Below, in pieces: positions 10,870 through 25,800 of a DNA stretch of 64,000 bases. The notes under the pieces are model-generated. The model did no database searches. It had not been told where the DNA came from and saw only the letters and a list, made by a program, of their open reading frames with translations. How positions within the stretch are numbered: position 1 is the first letter of the stretch; every line of letters begins with the position of its first letter. Source of the DNA: Anisakis pegreffii (lineage: Eukaryota; Nematoda; Chromadorea; Rhabditida; Anisakidae); contig JAPYMA010001355.1 of NCBI GenBank assembly GCA_035041965.1, forward strand, positions 1 to 64,000. Direction: 5' to 3'. Position numbers and translations under genes: made by a program.

Positions 10870-13800
10870 CTGAATACATTTTAAAACATTTTGCCACTTT
10901 CATGATTTGTTTGATACCTTTCACACTGATTTGTTACATTTAATTAGCATTGCTTGCAAAGAAAGAGATATTTAGAATAGAACTTCGGGAAGTTCAACGA
11001 AAAAAGTAAATTTGAATTGAATAATATAACGTGATAGCAATAACTGAACAACACGTGTAACGGGCGATTCTGGTTAGTGAAGGCACAGAGGACACTGATG
11101 GCAAAGATAGAGAATGTTGATAGGAATGGCAACAGTGAAGGATTCAAATAAAAGATATCAAGGACAATATTCTGGAATGGGTCGATGTAATTCAATTGGA
11201 ACAATTGCAAAAATATGCTACCAATCGGTCTCGTTGAAAAATCCTCGCGCATTGATTGTAACTCCAGTGATAATTCGTTCAGGATGGCGCTATAGCTTCG
11301 GAATTCCGAAGCTGACGTGCCACCCAAACGATGCAGACGTTGCTTGAAATCATTCTGCCATTGGGCCTCTTGCTCTGAGGCTGGCTTCTGATTCACCTGA
11401 AGTATTTCTCTTGATTTAGGAAAAATTAGTGTTGCGTGTTAATGATGCTTGGAAATTTGAAATATTCCACGCAACAAAAGAAGAAATGACTGTACTCAAA
11501 TTGTTCGCTTTCCTTGACGAGAAAAACAGCTCACCTTCAGCTATTAATAGAGAGTGGTTGAACTTGCGTGAGTCAGAAATCAAAAAAGTAAAATGGATCG
11601 ATGATAAGTGGGATTTATGGGGAAGTGAGAGAGATCATGAAAAGATTTGCTTTAGAAATGGATGAAGTGCAAGTACTCAACCATTTATTTAGTAAACAAA
11701 TAAATAAATCAATTAAAAATAGCTGTATTTTTAAGATATATTTAGAAGGCAATTCAGAAAGGAAAGTCACTCACCTTAGTATGTAAAATGGGTAAAATGA
11801 CCAGTGATATGGGCAAATTGATATTGACAACGAATTCGGTAAACGAGTACAGCGCTGAGCCTCCGATCTTTTTTCCGACCAATTCGCGAACAATTTTGGT
11901 TACCTTCGACCAATGGGAGGTCATTTGCTTGTGAAAGGCGACCATCATTACTTTCAGTGCTGAAATGCTTTTGAGTAATGTATAGAGTTCAAAAGTTCAT
12001 CAGCCAGTAACCTTGCATAGTTCCATTATTTATCAAATGATGCATGTTGAACCGAAAATAAGGTCGAATCGGAGGGATCATTATGGAACAAACCTAGTAT
12101 AACAGCTTGACAAACAGTCTCACGAACAATACGATGTGTTGAGACCGTAGCTGAATGGCCACGATCCGTCACAGAGACGGAGCCTTGTCGTGCAGCAGTA
12201 TCTGATGCTAAAAAAAAGTGGAAATTCAAATTGTATCAGAGAAAAAATTCAGCATTTTATTGGGAGATGGAAGAAAGAATTCTAACCATGCGTTGTGGAA
12301 GCACGTATAATTTGAGTGGCCAAGTTGGTGCTTGTTACCGGAGCAAGACTTTGTTTTGCCAGTGGAGGATTGATGGCGTTTAGCATCAAATTCAAACAGA
12401 ACGCCAGATCTCGAGACTGAATTTGCGGTGCATCTGTAAAGTCAACGAAATTTAGTCATACAGTTTACTGCTTCGATGATAATGATTAAGACAATGCCAC
12501 TGATAATTTAAACGGTAGGAAACGATAAAAGCTCACCTTTCGCTGCAGTGGCAGCACGTAGGAAGAGTGGAATTAGAAAATGGCACAAAAGTGCTTCAAG
12601 TCGTTCGGCCGTAGGGCCAATACCTTCAACACTACACAAGAATTCCAGTGAAAACGAATACTGAAAGCATTATTTCTGTTAGAGCTGAAAGTCAAGTAAG
12701 TGGAGTGGACATTAGTGACTGCGATGAGATTGATCAGAATAGGTAATGAAGAGTGTGACAACAAATGAATTGATAGCATCAAGGCACTGAAATTATCAAT
12801 AAGGTAGCTTTCTTCAAATGATATTAGCGTTGAATAAAAATAATCAACCTGTCCAAGTGCTTGCATCAGAAACGATGTAAGCTTCAACACGGCGTTGCAG
12901 AACATTTGCGGAGGGATCGTAGCGTAAACAATAGTCGACAACGGCAGAGAATGTGCAGCGGATTGTGTCGATAAATCATCAGTGCACGGATCACCAACCA
13001 TTATTCGAAGACACATTTGTGTGGTACTCTCAAAATAAGTCATTATTGTTAGATGATTGTTCAAAAACTGAAGAGTCTCAAGATGAATTTCGGTAAATAA
13101 TAGTGATAATTAAAATCCTCAGTCAGTCGGTAATGATTTTCATCCACCAGTTCGGTATAAAGAATACAACTTTATCTATTGACTGAATCTATGCCTTACA
13201 ATAGGTTTTTTTCTCGTTTTTTCGTTTCATTTAACAAATTCCGTTCTTTTTCTACTAATAGTACAATATTGAAAAGTCCAGTAGCATTTTCTCCACTCAA
13301 AATATCTCCATTTGAACGAAGTTATAGAACAGCTTACGAATTTATGAGCAAATAATCAAATGAATAGATATCGCCGTCAAACAAAACAACTGAAACACAC
13401 CTTTAATGGATGTAGATGAGCAATATAAGGGTATGCGTTGACCGTTTGGTATAATCCAATTAACCAATTACTTAATGCCGTCCAATTCGTCCGCCTTCTC
13501 AAAGTCAGTTTTTTACCAATTTTTTGGATTGTCTTATCCAAACGACGTAAAATAATGTTCAGCGCTGATCGATTTCCTTCCACTGACCAATCGGTAATTG
13601 GTAAGATGGACAGGAAGTATCTGAAATGTTAACAGTTAACATTTGAAATTTGCATTGGATCTATTCGATTGGTTTTCGATTGATTATATGAAGAAGAATA
13701 GAAGAAGGTACCTTTGTAATCCGACACAAGCCAGTGTTGTCGTATCGTAGGGTGCAACTTTGAGAAGTGATAGAGCTATTTCACTTAGCTTCTGAAACAT

Positions 13801-16800
13801 CATTTGGTAATTTATTGCTTTCAATTTAATTTGCACGCGGTGGCAATGAGTTTTCTTGGAATCGTTTATCTTGAATCGGTTCTAGGTGATGTCAATTCCT
13901 CGGATATTCTGGATTGCTTTCCTTAACATTACCATTGCATATGGGAATCGCATAGGTTACGTCCAGATCATGTTAGCACTTTCATGATGGTATTCAACAT
14001 CGCTGGACTTGTGTTCCTCAGTATTGCAATCGATCATGATTGCATGAGAAGCTATTGTCTCTGACACGCTCACTTCAAATGATTTATATGGATTCTCATT
14101 CTTTTCAGACGTGTTGTATTCACTCTCATAGCTATTACATGCGAATATCGTTCTATTGATGAGTTTTTCTCATTCACTTTGTCTCATTTCACTTCACAGT
14201 TCGAATCAATTTCTTATTCTATAGAATACACTGTTTACTTTAATATGTTGACGAGTGTTGACAGCCGAAATCAACAATACAGCAATCGAATATTGTTGCT
14301 CAACAACGTTCGATAATCAAATTATCAATTATAGAGTGTATTTGATAGAATGAGAATTTGACTTTAACTGTTGAGTGAAATGAATGAGAAATTAACAGAA
14401 GTGAACACTTTTGATGATAAAAGCTATGAGAGTGATTATAGCAGCAAGGAAAAGAATGAAAACCCTGTTAAAACAAATGAAAACCCAGTTAGGTTAAACA
14501 CCCGACTCAGAAACACCATCACAATGGCGTTCTATCATAAAATAACAATTGCACGATATACTAATTTCCCGACTCCCTTCACACATCCAAGTTATCCAAA
14601 ATGAGTAATTTCATCCCCTATGAGAACCACTGGAATAAGCAATTGATGATGTTCGAATTAATATATCTAAGAGGGTGAGGAAACACTGAAACTAAATCGG
14701 AGGATCGTGGGTAGTAATTGATCCAATATAAAACCATAAGGCAACGAATATCACTATATATCATTACCCTCTTTACAGCAACAGTCAACATCATCTTACG
14801 GGAAACTAAGAGCTCACCACATAGCATTTGTGATCGAAGACATCCGGGATTTTAACATGTTCAGCTGGAGACGCGAGTTTTGCGAGGTCTTTTAGACGTG
14901 GCGTGACCTTATCGATGAATGTTGCAGCCAAAAGGAGCATCGCATCTCGAGGTCTCCGAAACATTTCACGTTGCATCTCTGAATTACCCGCAGTATTGTC
15001 CCATCCAATGCCACTTTTCTTCTCTTTTGTCGAATTCCTTTCACTGAAAAAAATGTCAACCTAATAAAAACGTACATACTTAGTTTTGAAATTCAGGAGC
15101 ACTTCAGTCAATATCGAGTAAGTGATTCCTAATTTTATTACATTGCATCATTTGAATGTATGTAAGCAGGCTTCTTTCTTGAAGATGTCAACAAATCGCA
15201 GGAAATTTTCGTGCATTAGAATAGAAGAAATGTTTGTTGCGCTCTGAAATTCATCTATTTGAAAATTTCAATGTTATCTTTCAAGAAACATTTCAATCCT
15301 TTCCATATCGTAGTGAGAAGAATTATGTGATAATTGCTGAAAAATTTTCTAAAATTAAGACGAAATAAAACGGAAAATCTGCTAACTTGTGGTGCACCTT
15401 CGCCTCATCTTCGATCACCGTCGGTGGATCGAAAAATTGTGGTGAGTCAGCGATAAATGATTTTCCTCGATCACTCACACTGTTCACTATATCGAATGTT
15501 CGTGTCGGGCCTCTGAATTTCCACAAAAAACAACTTAAACAACTCTCGCGAAGCACAAAAAAGCACAAGCCAAACTAAACTCGCAAAAAAATTTTCAAAA
15601 AAAGCTAAATTTCCACCAAAAACCATCTAATAACAATTCTCCGCGAGTCATACAGTATCCCAAATAGAAGATTTCTTTCAGTGATAATATGCTTACCTCG
15701 CTAAAATTTCGCAACAATTCACCAGTGCTTTCATTTCAACACACAGGGTACTGTAGATGGTTATTTCATGCTTTACGGCCGCAGCACTGTTATTATTGGC
15801 CAGTGTTTCCCGCTCCGCCCATTCCACAAAGTACGGTAACGTTGCTTGCATTACCAACTGAAAAAATTCAATCGCTCGCTCGCATTCCACTTTAGACGAA
15901 AAATTTTCATGGATTCGGTACTGAATAACAAAATGTTCAGTGAATGACGATAAAATAATCAGTAGGAACAGTTTGAGAGCAGTAAATTGATGAGTTTAGA
16001 AAATATGGGGAATCGGGCGACGAAAAGTGACGACACATACAAGCATTTGATAGGAACGCCTTGAGTCAGGTGCAAACGCACACACGGTCACACAACTGGC
16101 CAAGCCATCTGTCAGCATACTGAACGCATTCGGATCATCACGATAGCACAGATCCAACGCCTTAAATAACTGAAGACTGAACATTTTAAACTGAGTAGAG
16201 ATGATTAATTTAATCGTAAGTCGTATGAATTTTTAGAAAGTTTTCTGGATATTTGAACAGACAAATTTGAGTATTAGAGGCAATGAGGCGTTTACTCGAA
16301 GTGGTTTTGTTTCATTGACAAGTCCGAGAATATCCAACGGATCCTCCAAACTCGCCATATCCTCCATACTTTTCAACAAATTGAACCAATATTTTGCTTT
16401 CACCTAAAATTACAATTTAAGATGTATATATGGGATCAAACCATCTGAATTGACGCGAACTGATCAAAATTGAGAAATTTTTCTCACTTTCATTGGATTC
16501 ACTTCAAAATCGTTATCGTTCGTGTCCAAAATATTCGCCACAGCGCCAGCCATCTGTAGGAAGAACGGTTTTCGATGCAACACATAGAACTGTTTACAAA
16601 CATATTCGATGGTTCGACAAAGCAACGCATTCGTCTGTCGTTGACTGTAACACCGTAGCAGTGTTGGCATTATCAAAAAGAATCCCTGAAAATGAAGCGT
16701 ATCACAGAAACGTTTTGATCGATAATCCTCTCGGAGACTGTGTCTAAATTTCATTCATTTCTTGGAAAATGCAACCGCTGAAATGCTAATGGCAAGTAAG

Positions 16801-19800
16801 GCGTTCCAGTCAACAAATATTTACAATTCGCTAAATTTGATGCAGAATTTGATTGGACACTAACAGATGAACGAAGCATTATGAAAAGTGAGAATAACTA
16901 TCACCTGACTAGCGAACAGCGTGTTGAAGTGAACAGCCATCGAGATGTATGTAGCCATGCAGCGTCTCAAAATGATTACATCCTCACAATGCATTAGCAT
17001 AACGCCATTGATAACGTTGATAAACAAATGTAAATCACCAAACATGAAGGCATTCTCCATTTTTTCGAACATGTCCGACATTAACTGAAACACTCCTTAT
17101 TTGTTTTATTATTGATATCAGACCCATGTATTTGAAACTGATACAAGACTGATTCACCACTGATCCATAAATTTGAATCCGCATATTTCTGATCCATGAA
17201 AACGGAGAGGACAAAATCACTGAGTGCGGTTTGATTACCAAATGATCATCGGTTCAAATGATCTATCTTATCAGTCATATAAACTTTGTTGGCGCTAATT
17301 TTGGTTTCGATTTTTTTTCACATTCCCATTCCAAAGAAAAGATTGCAACAAGGGAAGATGAATGTTTTTTTTGCGACATTGTTCTCATTACCTGAGCCCA
17401 AACGAATTTATGCATTGCATCCATTGTTTGCAGTTCAGGTCCCATTGGTCCAGTGTACATTCCAAAGCAAGCCTCCAAGCTTTTTCGAGGGAACGACGGT
17501 AAATGTGTGAATTCATCGTGCAAAAAGAAGATCCGTTGAGGAATCTGAAGAGTTCAAAGCAAAGATGCTTAACTAAAGAGAAAATTAATTAGCTCATGCA
17601 CGTTCAAAATCAAAATATCCACTTCAGTAAGTTATCCCGGAGGAAATTCATGCTATCATGTATAAATGTGCACATATGAATGGAGTTATTAAAACATTCA
17701 TGAAACCTAGAATTTCATGGAGTGTACAATGCAGACTGTAATATTACGCCATTTTTACAATAGAACTATGTGCACAATGGTGATTACAGTTGTTGAAAGA
17801 AATAAAATAAGATGATACCACAGTCTTAGGACTATGTTTGAGGGCATTATGCGTCAGTAGGACTTTGCCCATTTCGATAAGTTTCTGAGTGAATGCCATT
17901 TCCCGCATCCGAATGTGCGCCTCATCTGGATCGATATATTGAAGGGTGATCTGTGGATAAACCGATCGATGAAAAAAGTAGAAATCTCTGAAAGTTTTCA
18001 TATTTCTGAAATATTCGAGCATCCTTGACAAGGTTACATGCAGGTTTAACCATTCAGGCATTCAAAAGAATGCGAGCTCTTGACTTAGGCAATTTGTGAA
18101 GTTTTGTGGAACGAATTCGTTTGAGGTGCAGCTTAACCGGACAATGCTTTTCAACTGAGCACATCAATACAGGTGTTTTATCGGTGAAAAGAAAGAGAAC
18201 GAAATCGGAGTCAATCACTCGTGCAAATCACCTGACGAACGACGACGGGATATGCACTAGATTCGTTTTTGTATCCACCAAAAAGTAATTTTCCACTTCG
18301 TTTTCGGGAATATTGAAAAACTCAATACTATCGGTGAGCAGTTGTTGAAATATGGTATCTTCATGAATTGGGAACTGCGACGGAATACCACCCGAACCAC
18401 TGTCGGGCCCGTGAACGATTATCTTTTTTGCTGATGGTACGTTTGCGGTGATCATTAGGGCTTGCTGAAAACTTGAGTAGTTTTGGATCGAATTTTGGGC
18501 CAAATCACTAAGATTAGAGCTGTTCGCCAGATCAGATCAATTTCTCGCAAGACACACTCGTCTCAAGTTGCTGATATTTTAAGTGAATCATTTGGATTCG
18601 ATTAAATGTACTGATTATAGTGATATGAATTTTTTGGCCGTATAGAGAATTTTGAGTTTGGTCACTCAGATGCACTTGTTGATATTAATTGAATCGAATC
18701 GATTTCAATATCACGTATACATGGTAGCTTATGTCAATTTGGAAGTTGCTGAGGAAAGAATTATTATCATTCATTGATTATCAGTAAGGTTATTGTTTAC
18801 AAATTTCTTTTGGTATTCTTGCTGAAGTTTTGGAAGTTTGTTTTGATTAAATTATAGCGAATCAGTGAATTTGAAGAAGTTTTCAAAATGATCAGCAGAA
18901 GCTGTGATCACACGCACATCACATTGCTCTTTTTTCAGGGTTTGTTTCAGATCCTTGAAATACAATCCATGAACATGAGGTGCAATAAGCCACGTTAAAC
19001 TCAGCGCCATTGCAATCGCTTTGTCGCTTCCCTCGCAAGGACTTCGAACGTAATACATGACGAAACCGAACTGAAAATTTTCATTTTTTATTTCGAATTC
19101 ACTCATTAATCTTTAACGCTTTCTTTTCGGTTCGTCAAGTACTTAACGTACTCAATGAGATGAACGCAGCGATACTAGAGTATTATACGATCATCACTTG
19201 AACTAAAGGCGATTCAAGTTATCTTGGTGTAGGCAAAATCGCCTGCGAAATTTTTTGTTGTTTGCAATAATCATATATCGCATATTCTAAGCACTCAACC
19301 ATAAAAACTGCAACTCGCGAATGGAATTTGGAATTACACCTCAACGGTGGGATTTTGACCGGGTCAAAAATTAGTTTGAATCACACAAATCCGAATGACT
19401 TCAAATACATATGGCGAAAAAAAAACTGATCCCCATTATGATCTGACCATCAGGATCAAGATGATATCGAGTCTAGCTCACTGATGAGATATCAGCACCG
19501 GTTGAAAGGATTTATTGCAATAATATTTTTCACTTACAAGATAATTGAGCAGCGAATAGGCCGTTTGACTAGGAAATGGTCTGAATCTGAGGATTAACTT
19601 CCGTAGAAGTGACATCAAATATTCCTGAAGATAACATAGAATTACGCACTGGAATTGGCCGCAACATAGAAATAACAATATAGTACATATTTCAAACAAA
19701 CATGGAACATGAAAACGAACAACGGAACAACAATATTCAAAAATATCAACACAACAGTAGGGAGCAACAACTTTTTTCCTTTTGTCCACAAACAGAGAGT

Positions 19801-22800
19801 GAAATCGGCTTGAAATGATTGCATATGGAACATAAAAGTGTCTACACCAAAAAATGACACGTTTAAAATGCCTTGAATTTTCATGAACACAATGCCTGAT
19901 TACGGAATATCACATTGCAAAGGAACTGAAAAATATACGACATTCCAACTACGTTCAGCATTCATTCCAAACCGGATAATGATGTACGACGACGTTCTAA
20001 ATCTACTGAACTAAAGCAGTATTCACACAGAACTAAGAATGCATTAACATTGATCATGAATTACATCTAGTAACAAATCATACAACATAACACTGAACCG
20101 ATAACCTTTAGGGGTCATCAGATAGAATGAATTAACAATAATAACAGTGATGATCATCGCACAAAAATGGATACGATATTTTCGCAAGGGCAGTATCATT
20201 CAGTCAGACTAGTGCGATGAACTACACCGGAACGGAACGCATAAACCACATCGAGAACAGTGAAACCAGATGGATATCCGGCTTGGCCCCGATATCGAGA
20301 AACAATTCAACGATAACATGCAAGTAGGGCATGAACACCTATGTACAATGGCAAACACAACAATTCACTAGTGATCTCACCCAATGTGCGGTTGGACGAA
20401 ATTCAAAGGTTGTCGACTAAACGAAATACAAGCGGTTAACTCTACTGAATTAACTGGGCGATTAAAATTCCTCACATATCCACATTCTCAAATGATACTT
20501 CAATGGATCCACAAGAGGTTCATTCGACTTGCTGTCAAACACCATCAAAAAACAAAACGCATTTGCGTAATAACGTCGTTCAGGTTAGAAACAGAACGAA
20601 CGCAAATCGCTAAAGTACAATCCGAGATTTTCTCTCAGGATTTAACTTAGAAATGGAAATTAAATTAAATTAAATTAAATATTGGTCAGATTGGATCATA
20701 CAAAAAAAAAGAACATAAAATCGATGATGAACTAGCAAAAAATACAATACTTGTAAAACGATCTACGCAATGCCATCATACATTTCATACTGCGCTTCTC
20801 AGCTATTATCTCGGTCTCATTGCATTGTGTATGAAACGCAAAATCCATTTCAGTCATCCAGTTTGAGTGATTATTTCAATGAGATTCCGGTGATAAACTG
20901 AGTTGCACAATCAGATCATTACAAGAGCGATAAAAATTTGGCTGATGCTTGGTTGTCGAAGTGACGATGCTTTCAGAAACTACACGAATATGCTCTGATA
21001 AAACCTTAATGAGAAAAGCACCTAGACCGTTCTTTGCATAGTATTCCTAGCAGGACGCAGCTACTCATACGTCCCGCTTAAGATTTTAGCACATTCCACT
21101 AGCAGCCTCAAGTAAACTGATTAATAAGATGTTTGATCGAATTTATGCGAAGCTTTCAATCTAAATGAATCAATCAATCGTGCAATAATCAGTCTTCGAT
21201 AAATATTCGATGCGTCGACGATGAGCAATGGTGGAAAACCGACCTGTCTATCACGATTGGTTAATTTCTCGAGAAAATGTCTCAAGAACAGCGCCGAATC
21301 TTCAACAATACATGACCATATCACTTTTTTTGCCACATCAGACGCTGAAATCATTAGAATTTTTTTTCTCAAAAATCCAAACGATACGATATAAACGGCA
21401 GAGCACGGAATATGCGCTTTGAGTGCGTTTGATCACTTGAGATGATCACATCGTGAGATAGAAGATGAACGAAGAAAGTAACCTGATATTCCATTACTGT
21501 CCACTTGTACATCGTCTAACATTTCAATGATGGTTGGTACTACACTCAGAATGGATGACGGGAACAGTGGCTGAGCAACAGGCATTTGCTGACGAGAAGA
21601 CGATGTGTGCATCTCACCCTCTGAATCAGTGAATAGTTATCGGTAGAAAACTATTGCCATGGAATGCTGGATAATCTTTCTAGTCAATGAATAGAACTTT
21701 TTGCACAGGATTATGAGGATTCTTAGATATACAATATGTTCCTCGCACGACAAAATATTCATTCATATGCATTTTGACAAAATCCGATGTGTTGAATGGT
21801 AAAATTATCAGCAATGTTGAGACTGCTAATGTTGTTAGAATCTCATTTTCTAGTATCCAATAACACGATGCATGCATGATAGTTTAGAGTGGCGAAAATC
21901 ATTTTGGAACTTGCCTTCTCCTGACGCGTCACTGGTAATTTGTTGAGAGGTGAGTTGATGATGGAATAAAGCCGGCTCGTAGGCCGCTTGATGAATAATA
22001 GCAGTGGCTCTTAGGGGGAATTTTTGTCTGAGGGCAGATTGCCGTTCTTCCGCTTCCCTTACGGCTCTTCTCACCATTTCTTGTTTTTGCTTTCTTCGCG
22101 TTCGAGTCATCGTCATGATGGTTTGACTCTAAAGATAAGCTCCACGATTACGACATCAATCCCGCAACCTATTGCCTAATATGAATCGAAAGTCATTGTC
22201 TTGAATGATACGTCTCCACAATAGGTGATAGTCGACTCTAAACAATATGTAATAATCCAACTACCAAATAAGTTCAACTGCGTTCATCACTGGACGTTTT
22301 AAATACCTGGACGAAAATATGACGAATACATTACAAATATGGATAATATCATGAATTGGACTGCAAAAAGTAGCTGTTGTCTCGCCATATTTCTATCTTT
22401 TTTTGGTCTGCTTTATCTTATTGCTAGATGTCAAAAATACATTCCCATAAGAGGGAAGAGTCTAGCGATTTGACATGAATTGGGGACAAACCGTTGCTTG
22501 TTCCTCTTCCTTCAAGGAGAGTTCTTCAACTTTTGTTTTGACATGCGGCATCCACGGTGGATCGACGACTGCCGATTGACTCTGACCGATTGGCGGAGAT
22601 GGTAAAGTGAAGTCAATACCTGGCGGAGGAACCTTGAATTTGAAGAATATCAGTTGCTTGGAAACTATGTAATAGCTGATTTTGTAATTATGATCCTATG
22701 TTGCAGAAGTTTAAGAATTGATGAGGTTCAATCGAACAATAACAGTGAATGCGGATTTCTCTTGAATTCTTCCGAATAACTCCTAAATTTGGTTTTTCCA

Positions 22801-25800
22801 GGTGGAAAACTGTGAAATGAAGTTAAAACGTCGGCTTTGAATTCGGTCAGAGATCGAAACTGAACTAAATTCAGAGCTCTAGACAGCTCTGTTGCTCTAG
22901 ACATTTCTAGAAGTCCTCTCACTCTTCGTGATTAGTCATAAATCTTCCGGATTAACTCATCAGATTAGAACAGTTGAAATGATATGATGTGCTGACTTTA
23001 AAGTTCATTTGAGCTCCATCCTCCATTTTCAACCAAACGTGGAAACGATTCCGCCAGAGCGCATGAAACCGCCGGATTGCCGCAGTTCTTACGCTTGCAT
23101 CTGGATTCGTCAAGTCTTTTTGCATAACCGAAACGGTAGCCTCTTGACGCCGGACGGCCGTTACAATGAACAGAGATGCTGAAAAGGTAGGCAACCAACT
23201 GGAAATGACATTGGCGTATTCTTTGAAATTTGATCCAGTTCCAGTGTTTTTATTGTAAAATCACCCATATTTATTCCAGTTTTCAAAGTTCATACTTATC
23301 ACTATTTCCCTGCAAGCCGTGCTTTCAGTCACAAGTGATATGCATGGATTTCGGAGGAAAAATTGTCTGAATTTCAGAGCTCTGGCATAAAATGAGTGGT
23401 TTGGTTTCATTCAATTGATATGTTTGTATCGATGAACATTCCTATTTCAGCAGGGCATAATGGCGAACCTGCTGTTGCAACTACATGTGCATCTGAATGA
23501 ACAAGCAGTTGCCATGACATGTTCAAGGTTTCACTGTATTGTTCATCTTTGAGCACAAGACAACTCTTGAGCAGTGTTGATAACGGCGAATGTGCTATGT
23601 GCAGAACTTGTGTTCGAATATAACTCAAGATGGCCGGTGCTCGTTGACGAGCCTGCAGCTGACTAGCTTCTATCAGGTCATCAGAATCCTGAAACGTTAG
23701 CTTTATCCATGATTCGCTGACAAACGATTTTCAGCGACATATTACAATTCTAAAACACCTTTATAAGCGTTTACTCATCTGTTAAAACAGTATTAGTGGG
23801 CAGAATTCAGGCTTTGGAGCAGAATTTTTTGGTTGACATATAGATCATTTGAGATTTTCAAAGGAGATAGACGCGATTTAGCATGCTATGGAGCATTCGA
23901 ATTTCTTGTGAATAGACCCAATGAATTCATTATTCAGTGATTTTGTGAAAGTGAACAATTCTAATTCCAAAAAAGGATTTCTATAAAAATGACCTGATTG
24001 ACTGCTTTCTTAGCTCTAGCCTCCTTGCCTTCTTCAATTTCATTGAGTTTTTCAATCAGCAAACCCCTCAAGGCCATGGGTGCCTTGTCCACCAATGCAC
24101 CTTGTCGAACAGTCGCACTTTCACGTCTCGCCACATAGCAAGAATGTCTTTGTAGCGACTGAAATGGACTGAATTTATTTAATTACAATTCAGATATCAT
24201 TCGATTTAAATTTAGCTAATTACTAATTAATCATTCTTATCCATTCGATCAATATTCGCAAAACTAGTTCACTGCTAGCACATGAATAATGCCTCTCTAT
24301 GATCGACAAATATCATTTTGATCAAAATTTTTTCGTTCCTTGCTGCAAGGTTCTACTCTTTGGTTCTGGAATTACCATGTCTTTAGTAGCCTCAGGAAGA
24401 GTGTGAATCATCTCTTAAATTAATATTCAAATGCATGATAAATGCCACCAGATATTATGACATTCTCAAACCTTCCGCATAGTCTCCTGTTTGGCATTCC
24501 ACATATCGATCAGCGCTTTACGCCTGTCCAATCTTGTTTCCGAAGGCAAACTGTCATCATAGACCTTACGTAGTGCTTCTGTAAGGCGATAACACTGCCG
24601 ATAGATGCGTTCAAAACACCACTTTTGACAACATTTTTCATGTGTGCATGTGAGATTGAAACTGTTCATCACGGTGATAACGACCTAAAATCTGTGGTTA
24701 GTACCAGAATGCATTGAGGAGCACTTTTTTCACAGGAATTGCTGCACTTATATCGATTTGACTTAAGAGGAGGTACCATCAAGGTACCAAGTTACCAGTA
24801 AATGTGAAGGTTCATGAAAAAACTTTTCCGACTGAGATTATTTGGTATAGTTGGTCAACTGTAAGGTTTTTAGGAGTTTTGAATGGTTTTCTTCGAGGTT
24901 TGCTAAGTTTTCGAAGCGGTCATGAGAAATCAGAAATACTTCTGAAGAAGCGATATTTGAGCAGGATAGACCTTAATCCATGGTAAATTCTTGAACATCA
25001 ATTCTTCTTCATCGTCCAGATTGGACGCTTGAAGCTGTGAGGATCCACCGGTGGGAATTTGCGAGCGTGATGTGCTTCCAAGAGCCGATGGAGGACATGA
25101 GCCGATCGTTATGGAACGTTCATATGAAAAATCTGGCGATGGAATTGATTGCGATGGATGAGCGCCTTCATCCGAATAGACGGATTTCGATAGCGCTGGC
25201 TTAAGACTATCACGAGCCGTTGATGGTGCACTGCTAGGTAAGACTGAAATTCGACTAGATATCATAAAATCTTATCATGTTTTCACATAACTTGACTGAG
25301 AATTTTTGTGGAACACTTTTGAAACTAATTCCATCCAAAACAATTGAAAAATGGAAAAAATCACAATGAGAGTAATACCTCTCGTGAAAGTTGACAGCAA
25401 ATCTGACCACTGAATGAAACAGATCGAAAATATGGAAAATTCATTGGAAATATTAGAAAAAGCAGAATATTGGAAAAAAGTTAGCTGTAAATAGATGTGA
25501 AAAAATGAGCGAAAAACCACTGATTGAAACGAACACACAAGAACATTGATTTAAAAATACGAACAACTCACCAAAGGGAATGAATGAATATTTGGAAAGT
25601 TTAGGACGATATGTTAGTAACAAGCATATTTTAAAGCACTCAAATCTGAATTATGATAAGTAAGTTTTCAAAACAGACATTCAATTCAGTTAGATCGTAT
25701 CTGGACTTTGGAACGGATGAATAAAAGATTATACACATACATATAATTTAATCCGAAAATACACACTCATGAAAAGTGATCATCGCATATTGATAAACAA

